Positions 4,692 through 6,152 of a stretch of DNA of 6,152 nt are shown here, piece after piece (positions within the stretch are counted from its first letter, which is position 1; each line of letters starts with the position of its first letter). The notes under the pieces were generated by a model that searched no databases, was not told where the DNA came from, and worked only from the letters and a program-made list of their open reading frames with translations. Source of the stretch: an uncultured candidate division WPS-2 bacterium (GTDB lineage Bacteria; Vulcanimicrobiota; Vulcanimicrobiia; Vulcanimicrobiales; Vulcanimicrobiaceae); the NCBI GenBank assembly GCA_937927945.1, contig CALEYW010000093.1:1-6152 (forward strand), read 5' to 3'. The position numbers and the translations under genes are program-made.

Positions 4692-5098
4692 GCGACACCG
4701 CGCAGTCGGTACATTGTGACGTGCGAGGCTCCGGCCCCCGACCGCGCGATCCGTTCGGCTCGGCGCGTCGGCTGCTGCCCGATCGCCACGAACGCCGCGC
4801 TCCGAAAAACCGAACCCATTATCCGGCTGTCGATTCCCACCTCGCTCGGCAGCGGCACGTTCCGCACCGGCATCTCGTCGCGAACGTCGTCGATGCTGAC
4901 GGTCCCCTGGCGCCGGGCGATCTCAACGGCGAGGTCGCGCAAGGTATCGAGGTATGCTGCGTGCGCGGCCTCTACCGCGTCCAGCACGCGCTCGCGACAT
5001 TGGCGGGCGCGCGTCACCGACGCAGCCGCGAACAAGTCCATCTGCCCGATCCCGTCGCGGGCACTACTCCCCGCGTCGAGCGCCCCGAGCGTCTTCAT
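4688..5098 (-). CDS. Conserved-looking phage/element protein of unknown function
   Basis: This encodes 136 residues. The ATG at 5098 overlaps the ATPase stop as ATGA (5095-5098) and has GGAG eight bases upstream; a longer frame upstream to 5377 runs antiphase through the ATPase and is rejected. Residues 1-25 include GQMDLFA. A helical stretch (27-64) leads to GTVSIDDVRDEM (66-76) and a C-terminal block with IDSRIMGSVFRSAAFVAIGQ (89-108) ending in MYRLRG. From memory, the sequence DDVR...GSVFR...FVAIGxxxTRR...VTMYRL recurs in small actinobacterial and other phage proteins next to replication genes, possibly a winged-helix fold. The position after the ATPase suggests a role in replication. Confidence 0.65.
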   Translation of the reverse strand: MKTLGALDAGSSARDGIGQMDLFAAASVTRARQCRERVLDAVEAAHAAYLDTLRDLAVEIARRQGTVSIDDVRDEMPVRNVPLPSEVGIDSRIMGSVFRSAAFVAIGQQPTRRAERIARSGAGASHVTMYRLRGVA

Positions 5099-6099
5099 GC
5101 GACCGGCTCCGCGGTGGAAACCTGAACCTCGGTGCTGGCACAAGCCTTGCACCAGCCAGCATCGTTGAGACGGCCGACGTGACCGCCCGCCCGACACGTC
5201 AGGCGCGATAGGGTGAACCCGTCTTTTGCCCTCGGCTGCGATGCTGAAGGCGGCACAAACGCGGGCTCGAGATTGAGCGACGGGGCCGATTCGACCCGCG
5301 CAGCGTCGGCCGCAACGCACTCGACGCAGAGGTTGTCCACCGGCCGCACGCGGCCGAGGGTTCTGCAGCGTGAGCATAGCCGCGAACCGAGCGTGAAGCC
5401 GTCCCCGGCCATCATCGGCCCGTCCGAATCGCCAGTAGTCTCACCGTCTCTTACGTGAAACGACTGAGACTGCTGAGACAACTGAGAGCCCTTACCAGCG
5501 GTATCAGTAGTATCAGTAGTATCAGTAATCGCGCTATCCCGCGCGCGTGCGGGACTACTGGCATTGCTCGCTTGGTTTTGCTTGCCTTGCGGTAGGCGGT
5601 AGAACGCCCTCCGGGGGTATCCGCTGTAGTCGCGTTCGACTCTCGCGCGCTTTACGGACCGGAAGAAGGACGCTTTGGGGCACCCCTCACTCTCGAGCGT
5701 TTTGCGAACGGCGTCGGCCGGCGCCCCGTCGTCTCCGGCCTCACCAACGAGTTCCAGGATTCGGCGGGCGTGTTGAGCCGTCTCGCTGTTTTCGTCGGCG
5801 GTCTGTGGGGCCGTGTTGGCGAGTTCGTCCGCGGTGATCTCGATTTCGTCGCCCCACTGGACGCGGCCGACCGATACGTCTACGTCACCCTCGGTGACGG
5901 TCGCCGTCTCGAGGATGAACGAGAGGGATCGGACCTTGGTGAAGTCTTGCCCCAGGTTCGACTTCGCGACCGCGACGACGCGCGGGCCGCTCTCGTCGTG
6001 TGGGTGCCGTCCAACCGCCAGCACCGAGCGGGCGAAATTGGTGATGTCGATGCTGCCGAGTCCCCGGCTTCCGGCCGAACGCGCCGCCTTGCCCCAATG
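5095..6099 (-). CDS. RepA/KaiC-like AAA ATPase, C-terminal part, truncated by an IS end
   Basis: The frame is open from 6138, but family-like sequence begins only at 6099 (HWGKAAR... RGLGSIDITNFARSVLAVGRHP). This matches the region after the Walker B motif of phage and plasmid AAA_25-type helicases (typically H-x-x-K ... RGSGSI ... ARSVLLVGxDP ... xxxKxNLG). The Walker A and B motifs are missing. If translated from the GTG at 6024 it gives 309 residues: ATPase strand region (1-70), a winged helix (about 83-145, ending RRAFYRLPQ), a Thr-Asp and Ser-Gln repeat linker (about 164-189), and two zinc ribbons (Cys217, 220, 233, 236; Cys277, His282, Cys292, 295). It is probably non-functional as an ATPase. 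It heads the coupled operon and overlaps the next gene as ATGA. No good ribosome binding site precedes the GTG. Confidence 0.75.
   Translation of the reverse strand, partial: HWGKAARSAGSRGLGSIDITNFARSVLAVGRHPHDESGPRVVAVAKSNLGQDFTKVRSLSFILETATVTEGDVDVSVGRVQWGDEIEITADELANTAPQTADENSETAQHARRILELVGEAGDDGAPADAVRKTLESEGCPKASFFRSVKRARVERDYSGYPRRAFYRLPQGKQNQASNASSPARARDSAITDTTDTTDTAGKGSQLSQQSQSFHVRDGETTGDSDGPMMAGDGFTLGSRLCSRCRTLGRVRPVDNLCVECVAADAARVESAPSLNLEPAFVPPSASQPRAKDGFTLSRLTCRAGGHVGRLNDAGWCKACASTEVQVSTAEPVA
5463..5527. repeat. Two 9-bp tandem arrays inside the ATPase linker
   Basis: GTATCAGTA is repeated three times without error (5501-5527), encoding Thr-Asp-Thr triplets. A degenerate 9-bp array with core CTGAGA (5463-5489, three copies) encodes Ser-Gln-x triplets. 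The 9-bp period keeps the frame, so copy number can change without breaking the protein. Such low-complexity linkers between the winged helix and zinc ribbon are common in phage primase/helicase proteins. Confidence 0.8.
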
Positions 6100-6100
6100 C

Positions 6101-6152
6101 TGTTGGCGCCGGGATAAGACGGACCCAGTTTGGTCGCGTTAAGACGGACCCA
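6101..6152. mobile_element. Outer end of a second IS21-like insertion sequence (partial)
   Basis: The family match of the ATPase ends at 6097-6099, and 6101 begins TGTTGGCGCC, a TG-starting tip of the IS21 type. Two copies of TAAGACGGACCCA follow (6115-6127 and 6140-6152), 25 bp apart. Reverse-complemented, the core is TGGGTCCGTCTTA. The ATPase frame meets a stop at 6139-6141 inside this sequence. The rest of the element and its transposase would lie beyond the right edge. The family assignment is inferred from terminal repeat structure only. Confidence 0.55.
6115..6152. repeat. Two direct 13-bp repeats, TAAGACGGACCCA
   Basis: The copies are identical and the second ends exactly at the window edge. 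The 25-bp period is close to, but not the same as, the 23 bp of the repeats at 5-50. The cores (GGGTC in both, read inward to each IS) are related but clearly distinct. Confidence 0.85.

Noticed and set aside
4458..5168. A 236-codon rightward frame opposite the main operon
   Set aside because: It lies antisense to coupled genes with recognisable domains, and its composition (Ala/Arg/Ser) is typical of antisense frames in GC-rich DNA.
5099..5377. N-terminal extension of the 136-residue protein up to 5377
   Set aside because: The added part is read antiphase through the ATPase zinc-ribbon region and is Arg/Gly/Ala-rich without structure. The ATG at 5098 overlaps the ATPase stop and has GGAG upstream.
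1..6152. Composite transposon with matching ISs at both ends
   Set aside because: The repeat units at the two edges differ in sequence and in period (23 against 25 bp), so they do not look like copies of one IS.

Overview
The window is a compact, GC-rich accessory region. It appears to come from a bacterium that exports proteins across the inner membrane. Two plus-strand genes carry clear signal peptides. The second has a short Pro/Thr/Ser linker and a beta-rich domain that resemble exported proteins I associate with Candidatus Eremiobacterota (WPS-2, Vulcanimicrobiota); that taxonomic guess comes from memory and is weak. The minus-strand genes look like early or replication-type genes of a phage or integrative element. 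No integrase, capsid, relaxase, rRNA, tRNA or CRISPR array is visible.

Layout, left to right. Positions 1-54 look like the outer end of an IS21-like insertion sequence (two tandem 23-bp repeats). Positions 110-137 form a strong hairpin that probably terminates a leftward operon of three small genes (954 to 189). These are joined by ATGA and GTGA overlaps, and the last one encodes a small zinc-binding protein. Positions 955-1200 are a divergent control region with a 21-bp palindrome, a second partial copy 36 bp away, and a 12-bp-class hairpin in the leftward leader. Two rightward genes for exported proteins of unknown function follow (1201-1725 and 2069-2692), separated by a 343-bp gap with several hairpins. 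One of these hairpins buries the ribosome binding site of the second gene.

From 6099 down to 2772 lies a second leftward operon: the C-terminal part of a RepA/KaiC-like AAA ATPase, a conserved-looking phage-type protein, a Cys-rich protein, a zinc-ribbon protein, a possible 21-residue minicistron, a helical protein, a LexA/MarR-like winged-helix DNA-binding protein and a possible 48-residue CxxC protein. Every junction from the ATPase to the winged-helix gene overlaps by one or four bases, if the minicistron is accepted, so the operon is probably translationally coupled throughout.

At the right edge the ATPase reading frame stops matching its family exactly where a second IS21-like end begins (6101, TGTTGGCGCC, then two copies of a 13-bp repeat 25 bp apart). 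This implies that an insertion removed the ATPase N-terminal Walker region and the operon's own promoter. Both window edges therefore appear to be IS ends, of two different elements. The window may be a decaying mobile-element fragment between two insertions, or an assembly contig that broke in repeated ISs.
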